A stretch of 38,330 bases of DNA, taken from the NCBI GenBank assembly GCA_013054445.1, contig JAAMPI010000423.1, positions 1 to 38,330 of the forward strand. Direction: 5' to 3'. The notes under the pieces were generated by a model. That model was not told where the DNA came from. It searched no databases and saw only the letters and a list, made by a program, of their open reading frames with translations. Below, piece after piece: positions 1-10,800 of the stretch; position 1 is the stretch's first letter; each line of letters begins with the position of its first letter. The position numbers and the translations under genes were made by a program. The stretch comes from Cudoniella acicularis (taxonomy: Eukaryota > Ascomycota > Leotiomycetes > Helotiales > Helotiaceae).

Positions 1-1
1 C

Positions 2-1191
2 GTTGAAACCCTCCTACACGTCTGGGAATCCCGCAACCCATCCATCACCACCAAAAACCTCTTCATGGTCCCCGGCGCCTCGGTCGACGAAAAGATTTTC
101 GCCGTCCCCACCATCGAGGTAAATGCAGTGAACTACTTCACACGCGCAGGATACCGCGTTTTCGTCACCGTCCACCGAATCTGCCAACTGATGGTCGCAG
201 AGAAAGACTGGACGACGTATGATGCCCGTCTTGATATCAAAGCCTGTCTTGAGTATATCCGTTCGCAACCGCAATACGGTGGCCCTCAAAAAATATACAC
301 CATTTCTCATTGTATGGGCTCCGTGGCCTTCTCTTGCGGTCTCCTCGATGGCACTATTCCCGCTAATTGGATCCTGGGCATCTCGTGCTCGCAGGTCTTC
401 TTCAACCCCATTTGGGCTCCACTGAATATGGCCAAGGCCGTCGCTGGCCCAATCCATTTTGATAAATTATACAAACTGCTAGGCGGCGATTGGTTCTCGT
501 GTTCCAGCAGTAGAGATGATTCGTATTTCCAGCAATTCCTTAATCAGTTACTGCGCTTCTACCCCGATACCAGGAAGGAGATATGCAATAATGTTTCTTG
601 TCATCGGTGCTCTCTTGTCTTTGGCCGGTTTGTCCCCCTTTCCCCTCAAATTCCACACTCCAAACACCAAGCTAACCTTATTTTCTTTCCTACAGGCTCT
701 GGAACCACGCAAACCTAAACGAAGCAACCCACCGACAAATCAACCGCTTCTTTGGCGGTGTAAACATGACCCTCCTGCACACCCTAATGCAACAAGGGCA
801 CCGCGGTCTCGTAACCACCAACGGCCCCCTATTCACCTCCCTCGACACTTCCCGTAACATCTCCCGCCTGAAAGGCATCCCCGTGTTCCTCTTCTCAGGA
901 GCAGACAACCAGGTCTTAAGCACCGAAGCAACAGAGAAATCATATGAGGTTTTGAGGGATAAATTTGGTGCCGGAGAGAAGATATATGAGAGGGCTGTGA
1001 TTCAGGGGTACGGGCATCTGGATTGTTGGATGGGGAGGGAGGCGTGGAGGGATGTTTATCCGCTTGTGAGGGAGGCGGTGGATAGGGTTTGTAGGGGTGA
1101 GGAGTATAGATATGTGGAGCCGGATTGGAGGGGGGAGATTAAGGAGGGGAACGGGAATGCTGGGTGGAGAGATTTGCCTATCAGCAAGTGA
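2..1191 (+). CDS. C-terminal part of GMC oxidoreductase/cholesterol oxidase-linked alpha/beta hydrolase
   Basis: Partial at the 5' end: the frame is open from base 2. Two exons, 2-627 and 696-1191, are joined across a 68-nt intron (628-695, GTTTGT...TACAG); the splice restores the run VFGRLWNHANLNEATH. The conserved pieces are the nucleophile turn SHCMGSVAF, a following LLDGTIP...WI block, the C..VSCHR..LVFGRLW block, the strand FLFSGADN and the late GHLDCW histidine motif. These match the alpha/beta hydrolase domain that follows the FAD-binding GMC/cholesterol oxidase domain in long fungal and some bacterial proteins. The nucleophile position is Cys rather than Ser (HCMGS), as I recall for this subgroup. 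The oxidase half should lie left of the window. Substrate unknown; a sterol or other lipid is a family-based inference. Confidence 0.8.
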
Positions 1192-1661
1192 GGTGAAGCT
1201 GGATTTGGAATTGGAGAGTAGAAAGAGGAGGGCGGTGTTTGAGTATGTAAGATCTATATGTGTTTTTTTCAACTTCCTTATAGGGGCTGGGTTTTGGATA
1301 CAGGCTACAGCGAGTCTGAGGTGTTCAATGGTACTGATTTTCTTTCCTGGATTTTCCTTTGGGTAAGGAGTGGTGGGCTACGGGATATAGGGCAAGTGGC
1401 AAGATCAATTGCCCAAGTATACATGTATAAGTTTGATATTTAGACGTAGTCTTTGTATTCTCGCTAAAGGAGTCATTTTCTCGCCGAACCCTTTTTATGA
1501 TCAAGAAGTCCGGGACCCCAGAGCACTGTGTAGTAGAGCGGAGAGAATACGGTAGGTCTGAGGAAATGTATATGGCCAAATTGGGAAGTTTTAGCCACTT
1601 ACCCCTGAACACTTTAGGGAGGGAAACAAGTGTAAAAGCAAGCGTCAACACAATAAGAATA
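1192..1661. other. Intergenic, convergent gene ends
   Basis: This stretch lies between the stop of the hydrolase (+) and the stop of the P450 (-), so it must hold both 3' ends. I see no convincing reading frame, RNA gene or repeat in it. Confidence 0.6.
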
Positions 1662-3323
1662 TCAACTAGCTTTAAAAACCCTCCTTCGTATCGTAACATC
1701 AATACCCGACTGTCTCACAAACCAAGAATTTTGGACATGCCATTCTTTCGCCGGGTCGACCAAAGTCATCTAGGTAAACTCATCAGAAAACATTCATCGT
1801 TAAAAAGTGCAAAACTCACATCATAAGTCAAGAACAACGTAGCGATAATCTTATAAGTCTCCAAGATCGCAATATTCTTCCCCAAACAAATACGCTTTCC
1901 AGCACCAAAAGTGAGATCTGCAGCTTTCATTGCAGCAAGACGATCTTGATATTCCTCCTCCGTTTCTCCATTATCGATATCGCGAAGCCAGCGCCCGGGA
2001 TTGAATGATTTGGAATTCTGACCGTAAATAGTTTTATTCTGGTGAACAACAAATGGGTTCATTCCCACGATTGTACCGGGAGGGATAACGGTTCCATCGG
2101 AAAGTGTCAGCCCGGTTGCGGGAACAACGCGTTCTAGGAGGAGTCCCACGCCCGGGTGGAGACGGCGTGCTTCTTTGATCACGGCGTCGAGATATTGGAC
2201 CTTGCTGCTGTCTTCGTAGCTTACAGGCAAAGCAAGCTTTGCGCTGTCCAGCTCCTTCTGTAGTTTCCTGTAAACAGCGGGATTCTTGAGGACATAATAT
2301 ATAATAGCTCGCAAGAGGATAGCTGTGGTGTCTGAGCCGGCAAGGATATTTACCAGCAAAGCACTGACAACACCATTATCATCGATCAGCTCCGGATTCG
2401 TTTTCTTGATCTCAAGAAACCCATCTAACATATCCTGTTGCTGTCCCTCTTTTCTGTCACCAGTAGCTGACTGCTGACGAGCAATGGATTGCTGTGCACA
2501 GAACACGGCCTGAGAATCAAAGCTCGGTGGCCCAATCGGCCTCACTGGGTTTTTCGCAAGCCAACCGTCAAGAAAAGGCATTTGGCCGATGGTGGCAAAG
2601 TAGTCGAGGGCTTTTTCGGCAGTAACAAGCAGACCCGAGTCATCGCCTGCTTTTTCTAGGAAACCCATTGGCTTGCTGAAGGTTAATTGACCAATGACGT
2701 CCCATGCGCAGAAGAGTAGCCATTCGTCTATTTTGCAGACCTTCCCCGCGTTGGTTCCGTCGATAAATTCCGAGTCGAGGCGTTGACAGAATGCCTTGAT
2801 TGTATCGTTCACGAGAGGTTCATAGGCTAGCAGGCTGGACATTTTATAGAACTTCGCAATTGGGCGTAATAGCTTGGAGTGGGCATCATTACTTTGAATT
2901 CCGAAAACGGTTTTGATTAAAGCGCTTCCGACTTTGGTGTCATTGACTGTATAGAAATCACTCTGTGCGTAACTCCGTATTTAGCTTTTGATCGTCATGT
3001 AATGAGATTTATGCACAGTTTTACCATACCTTCAGGAATTCCGACTTGGTGCTGTAGATGGTGCGTATAAGGGAAGGGTCGTCCAAGCTGACCACATTAG
3101 GACCAATTCTCACGGCAGCACCATATTGCTCGTGGAGACGCTGTTGTGTAAGCTCTGTCCGGCCATTATACGTATCCAGGAATCGCCACAGATTTGTGAG
3201 TTTGGCGAAGAAGGGACCGGGAATGAGGCTGAGTGGTGATGTTGCGTATCCCCAGAATAGCGATAAGAGTATTAGGATTGCAATGGAGGTGAATGCTTGC
3301 AGGAAAATGAGAGAAAATGACAT
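1662..3323 (-). CDS. Cytochrome P450, pisatin demethylase-like
   Basis: Three exons: 3323-3030, 2962-1820 and 1769-1662, with introns of 67 and 50 nt (GTATGG...CACAG; GTGAGT...CCTAG), giving 514 aa, a normal P450 length. A single N-terminal membrane anchor (about residues 8-26) is followed by a proline-rich hinge (SLIPGP). Key motifs: I-helix AGSDTT (306-311), K-helix EARR (362-365) and haem-binding FGAGKRICLG with ligand Cys457. The third exon supplies the usual C-terminal NSWFVRQSG block, which confirms the last splice. The family is membrane-bound haem monooxygenases of the endoplasmic reticulum, using a P450 reductase; the overall sequence resembles fungal pisatin demethylase/benzoate-hydroxylase-type P450s. 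All key residues are present, so it looks functional. A decayed P450 tail at 5775-5843 encodes nearly the same last residues. Substrate unknown. Confidence 0.93.
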
Positions 3324-3844
3324 CTTTTAAAGATGTGTGGGATAGGATGAGAAGTGGAACTTTGTGGGGGAGGGGGAAAGTGTTAAGTAGGGAAGTTCCT
3401 TACGCAGAGGTCATGGAAGCCAATATGATTGCAATTAAGTCCAACCGATTATCAGGCAAGCAGGATGTCTTCAACCGGGTACCGGGTCCGATCCGATCTG
3501 CAGCCTGCGGCCTGCATGTGCTTCGTTACTGAGATATGAGAATCTTGGAAGATTAAAGATTTCTTAAAAAAATGATTGGGTGCAGTACTGCGAAATCAAT
3601 ACTGCATCGACAAATACGTAACCTCACCGCTAGAGCTAGAATCTCTGGGTGGTCGAGAATTCTAAGGTGCACAGGAAATTGCCAAAGTTGGAAGAACCGG
3701 CATTTGCCGAATCAACTTTCTTTTTCTCGCATGCACCAGTTTCTGAATCGGTACCATCAAAGCCAATAATCAGGCTGCGTGAAAGCCCTCCCTAAAAACA
3801 AATAATCAGTCCCAATAGTATCATGTCCTCCACCCCCTAAATGA
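3324..3844. other. Intergenic, P450 upstream region
   Basis: This holds the presumed promoter and 5' UTR of the P450 gene (transcribed leftward) and the region beyond the end of the decayed O-methyltransferase. No further gene or repeat is seen. Confidence 0.5.
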
Positions 3845-5560
3845 TCAAACCCTAACCACCGTCTCCACAATCCCATCAGCATCCCCCTCACCGCCCTATG
3901 GCACCCAAATCTTCACAACCTCAAACCCCGTGTCACGAACGGACATCACGTGCAGTCCTAGGCCTGAGGCTTGATTACGACTAATGGAGTAACACGGAGA
4001 ACTAGGGTCATAGGTCACGTGGTATCACGTGATAAAGATAGACTGGTAGACTGGAGGGGTTAGTCTAGCCAGGCTACCCACGAACTGGAAGGTTCTATAT
4101 AAACAGATGGGTTTCCTTAGATAGAAGCTTCGTGCTCAAATTACTTTAACAATCTTATATCATACTTTGGTCTACCTTTGCTAGTAACGAAGATCGCTTC
4201 TCAGTGATCTACCTTAGCGATAAAGCATTACTTCTCTTCAACACTTAACAACCTGGCTTACCTTAGTCTTGCGAAGGCGCTCGACTAGATTCGTTACACC
4301 CCGCCTTCTTCAACAACACCGTAAACTGTTTCCCCGTCCTCTCCATACCACCATTAAGCACCATCATCGTCAGATCAAGCATGGCGTGGAAACCCGAGGC
4401 CCCTGTTTCCGGAATGATCATTTCGTGGAGGAGAAGCAGCGAGTAGCCGGGCTTCATCGCCGACTTGAGACTAGACAGTATCTCGAGGCATTTGTAGTCT
4501 GACCAGTCGTGCAGGATGTGGTGGTAGAAATAGACGCGTGCTCCTTTGACGTTCAAAATCAATTGAAGTTTGGGGTTGGGGGGGGAGGGGGGTGTTAGGG
4601 TACAGAAATACCTTTCACGGTTTGCGCCGTAAAAAAATCATAAATCTGACACGAATCCCTTCCCCCAACCTCCTACTCCCAATCCCCTCAATAACCTACC
4701 CTAAATCCTGCAAAACCAACCTCCTACCACACCCCCCAAACCTCTCCCTAAAAACCATCAAACCATGTCCCCTCTCACCCTCATATCCACAATCAATGGT
4801 GCCTCCCCCTCCTTATCAAACCCCTCTAAAATTCGCTCTTGCACGGGATGCCAATCAACCCAATACTTCCTCGCACCCATCATATTCCCCATAAACGCGT
4901 CAAAATCTTTTCGGAGTTTGGGTTTAAAGGCAAGCAGTTGGAAGGTAGTAAGTTTTGTCTAGAAAGCGTATTGGGCGAGGCCGTCGCTGGGGTTTGTGGG
5001 GCATTTGTAGCCTGTTTCGCGGAGGTATTGGGGCGCTTTAGAGACGGCTTGGATGGGGAGTGCCCAACTGGGGTTTTTTGAAAGGAGCCAGGTCAGTGGC
5101 CATGGTTGGATCTTGAAAGTGTATGAGGGGGAAGGAGGGGATGGAATACTAACAGCATTTTATGACCAGCTGCGTCCCATTGATTGCCATAGCACGATTA
5201 ACCGGCGTAGCTTGCCACGTCTGCTCACCCACCTCCTCTAAAAACCATACAGCAGCAAGAGGTCTCAAAACCATAACTGCCAAAATAAAACGCAAAACTT
5301 TAGCAAGTCATTTTCTCCCTATATTCCTAAAACCACCCATAGAATACAGGTAGTACATACCAATCAACAACTGCTCAGCACCCGACGAACGCGCCAACTC
5401 AGCAGCAGTAATCGGCCCCTTTTTCTCTACAATAAACTCAATAACATCAAATCAGAAGCGATTTTCGCGCTCATGGGAATAAAAGGCTGCACCAAATCAA
5501 ACCAACCGTGATTCGTGAAGGAGATAAGAGATATAGGGGAGGCGGTGAGCGTGGTGAACG
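3845..5560 (-). pseudogene. O-methyltransferase pseudogene, split by a solo LTR
   Basis: Reading leftward on the minus strand, successive pieces match class II SAM-dependent O-methyltransferases of fungal secondary metabolism: KKGPITAAELARSSGA (about 5435-5390), LEEVGEQTWQATPVNRA (about 5240-5190), RETGYKCPTNPSDGLAQYAF (about 5020-4961), DWHPVQERILEGFD (about 4860-4820), HHILHDWSDYKC, HEMIIPE...LDLTMM and LLKKAG (about 4306). Frames change between pieces; some changes fit introns (for example GTATGT near 5360) but others need indels. In-frame stops occur, among them TAG after QYAF and TAG after KIWVP. The C-terminal stretch FEVVKIWVP...GIVETVV lies beyond the LTR, at 3925-3845, and ends in TGA. 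It is non-functional: several stops, indels and a 368-bp insertion. Confidence 0.85.
3931..4298 (+). mobile_element. Solo LTR with 5-bp target duplication
   Basis: A 368-bp segment begins TGTCACGAAC and ends GATTCGTTACA, so its ends form imperfect inverted termini (TGTCACGAA/TGTAACGAA). It is flanked on both sides by CCCCG (3926-3930 and 4299-4303). A TATA-like TCTATATAAACAG at about 4094 on the plus strand fits an LTR promoter, and CACGTG palindromes occur inside. No internal retrotransposon genes are present, so this is a solo LTR left by recombination. It sits inside the O-methyltransferase pseudogene, between the codons for the conserved AG and FEVVKIW. Superfamily (Gypsy or Copia) is not determinable from the LTR alone. 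Confidence 0.88.
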
Positions 5561-5586
5561 TGGAAATTTGTGCTTTGTGAATTTTG

Positions 5587-5610
5587 TTGATTGATTGATT
5601 GATTGATTGA
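5587..5610. repeat. (TTGA)n microsatellite
   Basis: Six uninterrupted copies of a TTGA tetranucleotide, upstream of the recognisable part of the O-methyltransferase pseudogene. Confidence 0.9.
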
Positions 5611-5774
5611 CGGGTACAGTCAGACGGTGAGCGAGGATTTGTCCTGCTATTTCAAGATGGGAAAGTGTGTACTCTACACGAAGTAACTAACCAAGTTGAA
5701 CCAACTAACCAACCAACCAAACAACACCGGGCTGACCTTTTTTAGATAATTCTTAATAATATAGAACTAGATGA

Positions 5775-5843
5775 GTTTTGTGAACCCTGAGGCAAACGGG
5801 TATCGATGTCACGATTCGACGGAGGGATTCTAAAGCCGGTTGA
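5775..5843 (+). pseudogene. C-terminal remnant of a second pisatin demethylase-like P450
   Basis: Bases 5790-5843 translate as RQTGIDVTIRRRDSKAG followed by TGA. This is almost the last exon of the intact P450 at 1662 (RQSGIDVTIRRRVFKAS, stop). The similarity continues at nucleotide level just past the stop (TTGATATT...TTGTGTTGA in both). Upstream, SFV can be read in another frame (5775-5783), matching the WFV that precedes RQ, so an indel separates them. Nothing else of this P450 is visible. The remnant abuts an MFS transporter fragment on the opposite strand. Confidence 0.75.
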
Positions 5844-5921
5844 TATTGTGTTGAGGTCCCGCTTTCGAAGTGTTTTCCTCTTTCGGGGATAAAGGGGTAA
5901 GTGTCTGGGCCGCCATTTCAC

Positions 5922-6085
5922 TTGTGAGGTCCATACCAGTGCCGTGGCTGTGTTTATGCCGTTTCCGATTCCTGCAGCGATACGACCGACAATCATTTGA
6001 GGAACACTATTGGATGCAATTTGGATGATAGCGCCGGTCGTCATAATGGTTGTACCAAGGATGGCTTTCTTTCGTCCCAGTACCT
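5922..6085 (-). pseudogene. MFS sugar-transporter fragment
   Basis: The minus strand reads EVLGRKKAILGTTIMTTGAI followed by IQIASNSVPQMIVGR and IAAGIGNGINTATALVWTSQ. This is the signature region of fungal hexose/quinate-type major facilitator transporters: the GRKK loop, then a transmembrane helix with GR..AGIGNG and the P/LVWTSE-like end. Only about 55 codons survive. A stop precedes the first residue, and downstream the frame runs into unrelated sequence that overlaps the antisense P450 remnant. Clearly a gene fragment, not a complete transporter. Confidence 0.75.
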
Positions 6086-7211
6086 CGCAGAGTCAACATG
6101 CTGATACTGCATGTGGACCCGTCAAATTTTAGGAAGTTGCTGGAGAAGCATGTCTAGTGCGGGGAAGGGAAGCTTCTGACTGAAGATGTGGGGCTTAGCG
6201 TATGCGTTGCATGTACCGCAAGCCGTCAGCTGGGGGGGTGGTGAGTCGCGAGAATCCTCAATTTTGTTCATTTACATATCTTTCTAACATCTTTAATATC
6301 CATTTTAAATAAGATGTGAGAGAAATGATAAAGTTCCTCCGTGATTTGTGGTGTATTTTTCTCGTGAGAACGGCCATGGCTCATTTGGAACTGCCCTAGC
6401 TAAACAAGAATCGCTAGCAACTTATCACGGATGATCCGGATGCCAAAATCTGCTAAGTATGCGCAAAGCAGGGATATACACCGTCGGTTTCAAAAGCAAG
6501 TTTGAGTAACGGCAAGGGCCAATTAGGATTAATTTTGTGATCGTTTTGACTTTGAAGCACGGAAAACTTGACGTTATAGACTGAGGGGTAAAAGTCCAAG
6601 GAAGTTTGGTAGAGCATTTTTTGGGATTACAGGTGGAGCTAATTAGAATAGTTGAGCTATGGGCCCCTCCCCCTTTGAAAGGCGAAAGGTGCCCTTTCCC
6701 CTATCCTGATCTCGCTTAGCAAAGTTAGGAGCACATATTTAATCATTAATTTTCTACGGAGTTAGAAACAATTATAAAATATTAGCTTTCGCCACCAGCA
6801 CAAACAAGTTCCAGACTGTCTAGTATGGAAATCACGTAGTCGTGGATAATAAAGCTTCTTATACTCCATGGGATATGCGCTCGCTAAATTTTAGGGGGGG
6901 ACCTCGCTCGCTTACAGGCGCAGGCCTCTGTAATTTAGGGACAGCAGACTTTGGCTATCACATCGCGACTTGGAAGGTAATAACTAGGACTCAAGTGCAC
7001 GTTTAAATTACCCACGACAGCACATTTAATTGCGAGCTGGTTGTAAGTGCTTACAGAAACAAGAAATAACCAAAGCGTAGTCATGCGGCCTAAGTTCACT
7101 ATTTTACATACTGAAGCTTTTTTGTATGGCAGGCGTGCGCTCAAGGGATACAGGAAGATGGGGATTGAGGGAAGAGATAGCGCTGAGAGGTCTTTGCGTG
7201 CTATTATATGA
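6086..7211. other. Long non-coding stretch
   Basis: About 1.1 kb without a convincing gene. Short frames on either strand have no recognisable motif. A/T-rich patches occur near 6730-6790. It is probably decayed intergenic DNA. Confidence 0.5.
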
Positions 7212-7697
7212 ACTTGCTATTTGAATGGGAATCACGATAAGGAAGATGCTTATGCGGTAATTCTTTCGGGTTTTTGGCAGCAAATTTCACCGAAGCCTGC
7301 TCTGCAAGAACTTGCTGGTTCTTATTCGGCTTAGCGTGATACTTTCCCTACTCTTGTTGTTGCGACAAGGGCGGAAGTTGGGAGTAAATTTGATGACGGC
7401 TCAACTGTCCCACGCCCGGGTGTTATCAATGCTGCAGAAGCCATTAGAAAGTCCGAATCTAGCCGGCTACTAACGCTAGCCTTCCAGCCGGTAAAAGAGA
7501 GGAAGAGTGAGTACGGCTTTGGAGGATTGGACTTCGGTAGTGCTGCGGATCCAAAGAAAGCAAGTTACCCCAAGAACCAACCAACCATACAGCCTGGCCT
7601 TGAACACAAGTCAAAAGAGCCCGCAATCGGGAAAGGAGTATCAGTCGGCCAAGATTCCATAAGGGGTAATATATTAGGGATATATAGGTTATATTAG
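7212..7697 (+). pseudogene. Possible coding relic, unrecognised
   Basis: One plus-strand frame runs from just after a TGA at 7209 to a TAG at 7695, broken only by TAG at 7332. Its content looks protein-like, with pieces such as YLNGNHDKEDAYAVILSGFW, VVATRAEVGSKFDDGS, PGVINAAEAIRKSESSRLL and EYGFGGLDFGSAADPKKAS. There is no good start codon and I do not recognise a family. The single internal stop may be a C-to-T change (CAG to TAG). This could equally be chance, so confidence is low. Confidence 0.3.
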
Positions 7698-7848
7698 CTA
7701 TAAAATATAGGTTCACATATTATAATATAATTTCACTCCTTATTTATTAGCAATACTCAACTAGTTGGTATTAATACCCACACTGAAAAATATACTTACG
7801 AAACAAGATTGGTACTCTCAGGACATTTTATAAGCCTCTATATGTATA

Positions 7849-10800
7849 TCATGAATACTCGGGCATACGAAAAGGCTTCAAAACACCGCTCGCACTCCAA
7901 AACAACGAGAGAAGAACAGCAACAACACTCAACGGTACGGTAGCATTCTGCAAATCACCTGGGTGGTTCGCTTCCCACCAACCCCAAAATCCAAACGCCC
8001 CAGCAAAGACAAGAAAATGATAGAACATAATAAGGGCAGCCGAGATAGAAAACTGTGCTTGGATTCCCCACGCAGGCTCAATGGTACTCATGTTGAGCTC
8101 TAGCGCTGCTCTCCGTTTCGGAATGCGATCTAATGCGAACCGGCCGTGGCGTGGACCAATGCAATCATGGAGAGACGCGAGTAGGCAATTCTGCCCGCAA
8201 GCTGCGAGGGCGAGTTCGAATTCGTGGGGTAAGATGGGAGGGAGTTCTGCGTCTGGGGGCCGGGGAGCGTATTCGTAGAGCATATCGTGTGGCAGATCCC
8301 TCTTATGGAAAATTACACGGTCTGCGTCAACTTTCTTAAACTTAACATTTCCTCGTTAGTATTTTTGATGATGGGAATTTCAAGGTAGCATACCTTTACG
8401 AAGTCGCAGTATCTCATTTGCCAAATTGACAGCCAGTACCTCCAGAATCCTCGGTGCTTCCGGTATGTGGCTCTTAAATCCTTGAAGAAAATGCAATCGT
8501 CGGTGTTTGTCGAAATATTTATTTGGGCAAGTTCTAGAGTTCGACGCCCTCCTTGCACCCCGAAGAGGACAAACGATTTCTTGTTTGTGCTTTCTGTCAC
8601 ATTTATCTGCACTCCTTGATGCGTATTATTCCCTAGATCTGGCGCGCTAGTTGGACTACCGGATTTGCTAACTGCTCTTGACGAGTCGAGTTGAGCTGTT
8701 TGGGGTGTTTGTGATACATTTGAAACCGAAGTATTTTGAGGGTTTGCTCCGGTGCTGGTGCTGGAAGCTGCTGCTATCCACCCCAAAACTGTCGACTTGA
8801 ATTTCAAATTGTTGGCGATTCTCGGTCTGCATAGATGACCATGCTTCGGCTTGTCCATGTCACTCTTCAGAAGAATTTTGTACGTTTCAGCATGTGTTTT
8901 GGACAATTCAGTCCACATATGCGTTCCGCAATGCTACACATGTCAGCTACTGATCCTAAACTTGTAGCTATACTTACACATATCCAATGCACACGGGTCT
9001 GTTCTTTCTGTAATCTTTTCATTCTCGGACGAAGTGGCCACCAATTCCAGTTCTCTTCAGTAGCATCCTCGATCAAAGTTTTCAGTTTATTGGTGAGTGA
9101 TGAGTCCTCTTCTTCGGAAAACCATACGCGGTCCTGTGGAACCGACCTCAACACACGTGTCAAAGAGTTTAAAGAAGCTGGCAAAAGGAAGAAGCAAATA
9201 TTTGCTGACAGATCCTGGAAAGGAGTGCCACGCAGAAGGAAGTTCTCCATTTCGTCGATATTTGGTAAGGACTTTGGTTGCTCAAATTCGTCTTCATCAT
9301 CACCATCGGCGTCACTACCATCTTCCCCCTCAGATTCTGTATAAATCGGTAGAGGGGCATTTACGTTCACGGGATTTTCGAGATTTGATGATAACCCCGC
9401 GTTGTTTGCTATCCAGTCTTCGAGGTCCTGTACCTGAAGTTGTATCTCGGAAACCTGCAGGGTAGTGTGTTCCTGCTTCTGGGGGGAGAAACGGTCCAAA
9501 ATATTCTGAGCTAGTCGTATCCTGCTCCATCTACTTCGTAGTAACTGAGCCGCTGCGTGCTCAAGGTTGGTTTTAGCTTTCAGGGACAAAGCCAAGTAGA
9601 ATCGTTTCAAGAGCCTCCGCATGTTGTCGACAAACCGTTTCTCATCAATGATTTTTAGAGCATCTTGAAAGAGTGGCTGGAGATCTTGATGTTGTGCAAG
9701 TAATATCGCCAAATGTTCCTCTGCTAGGACCTCTTGCCGCGATCTTCTTGTAGAGGCCTGCGAGTTAATTTCGTCCAGGTCAGAAACAACGGAACGGAGA
9801 TCATCACCGAGATAATATTTTTGCGCCTCTGAAACCTGTGAATTTTCAGACCGACTATCGATGTCTTGTTTCTGATAGAGACTTTCACTTCCGTCCTTGC
9901 CTAGAGTCTCATTTGTTGGTAGATAAGGCTCAGTAGTTGACTGTATTGCAGCAGAGTCGTTACTATCTAGAATAGACGTCCCGAAACCAGAGTCACTCTC
10001 TTGCGTCGAAGGACCATGTCTGGGAGTTATCCCTGGCAGAGAACGTCCGTATCCAGAGTCACTTTCCTGGGTCGAAGACCGGTAGCAAGAATCGTCGTGT
10101 TGTAAAGTATTAATTTCGGTGTCTTCAGTCATAAAAATGCAGCGAAACAGCAGTTTACTGTGTGGGTATTCTGCTTCAAGGTGGGTTTTCTTGTGCATAA
10201 ATTCTTGTGCCGTGATCCATCCGCCGTTGCCCGCATACTGCGTATATATCAGGGGTTTCTCTTTGAAAACTTTCCTGTGGCACGGTCAGCTTCAAAAGTT
10301 CAAAAGAATATACCGATAGCACCTACCTTATGAGCTCCCCATTTTCACTACATTTAAATTGTAGCTTTCTGTAGATAGAAGAGATGTCTTCCACCGAGGG
10401 GTTTGATCCTTGCATATTTTCCAAGCATAATAGATAAAATTGAATGTCTTTCTTGACGGCAGTTCCAAAGTTAACCAATACTTGCCATCGTTGATCCTTA
10501 GGGTCCTGGATATCCAAAACAGGGAGGCCATGAATTTCGTCCATGTCTACATCAATTAATGGAAGGAAGGTTCTTCCCAAAGGAAATTTGCCCATGCGAC
10601 ATTTCACATCGATTCCTGCAAGTCGATCTCTCACTTTGCCCTTAGAAGCACGATACTCGGGTGATTTTTCATCCCATTCCTTCTCTTCTATCCATGTTTT
10701 GTAGTAATCCCAATTATTCCTTAGTAGTAGAAGTACATCTGATGATTCACACTTCCCTAGGATGAATTTGAAATCATCGGATAGGTTGAAGGATGAGCCG

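Noticed and set aside
10323..10325. TAG as true stop of a separate ATPase gene
   Set aside because: A GTAGGT donor overlaps it and the splice to 10274 continues a family-typical sequence, so one fused gene is preferred; transcript data would decide.
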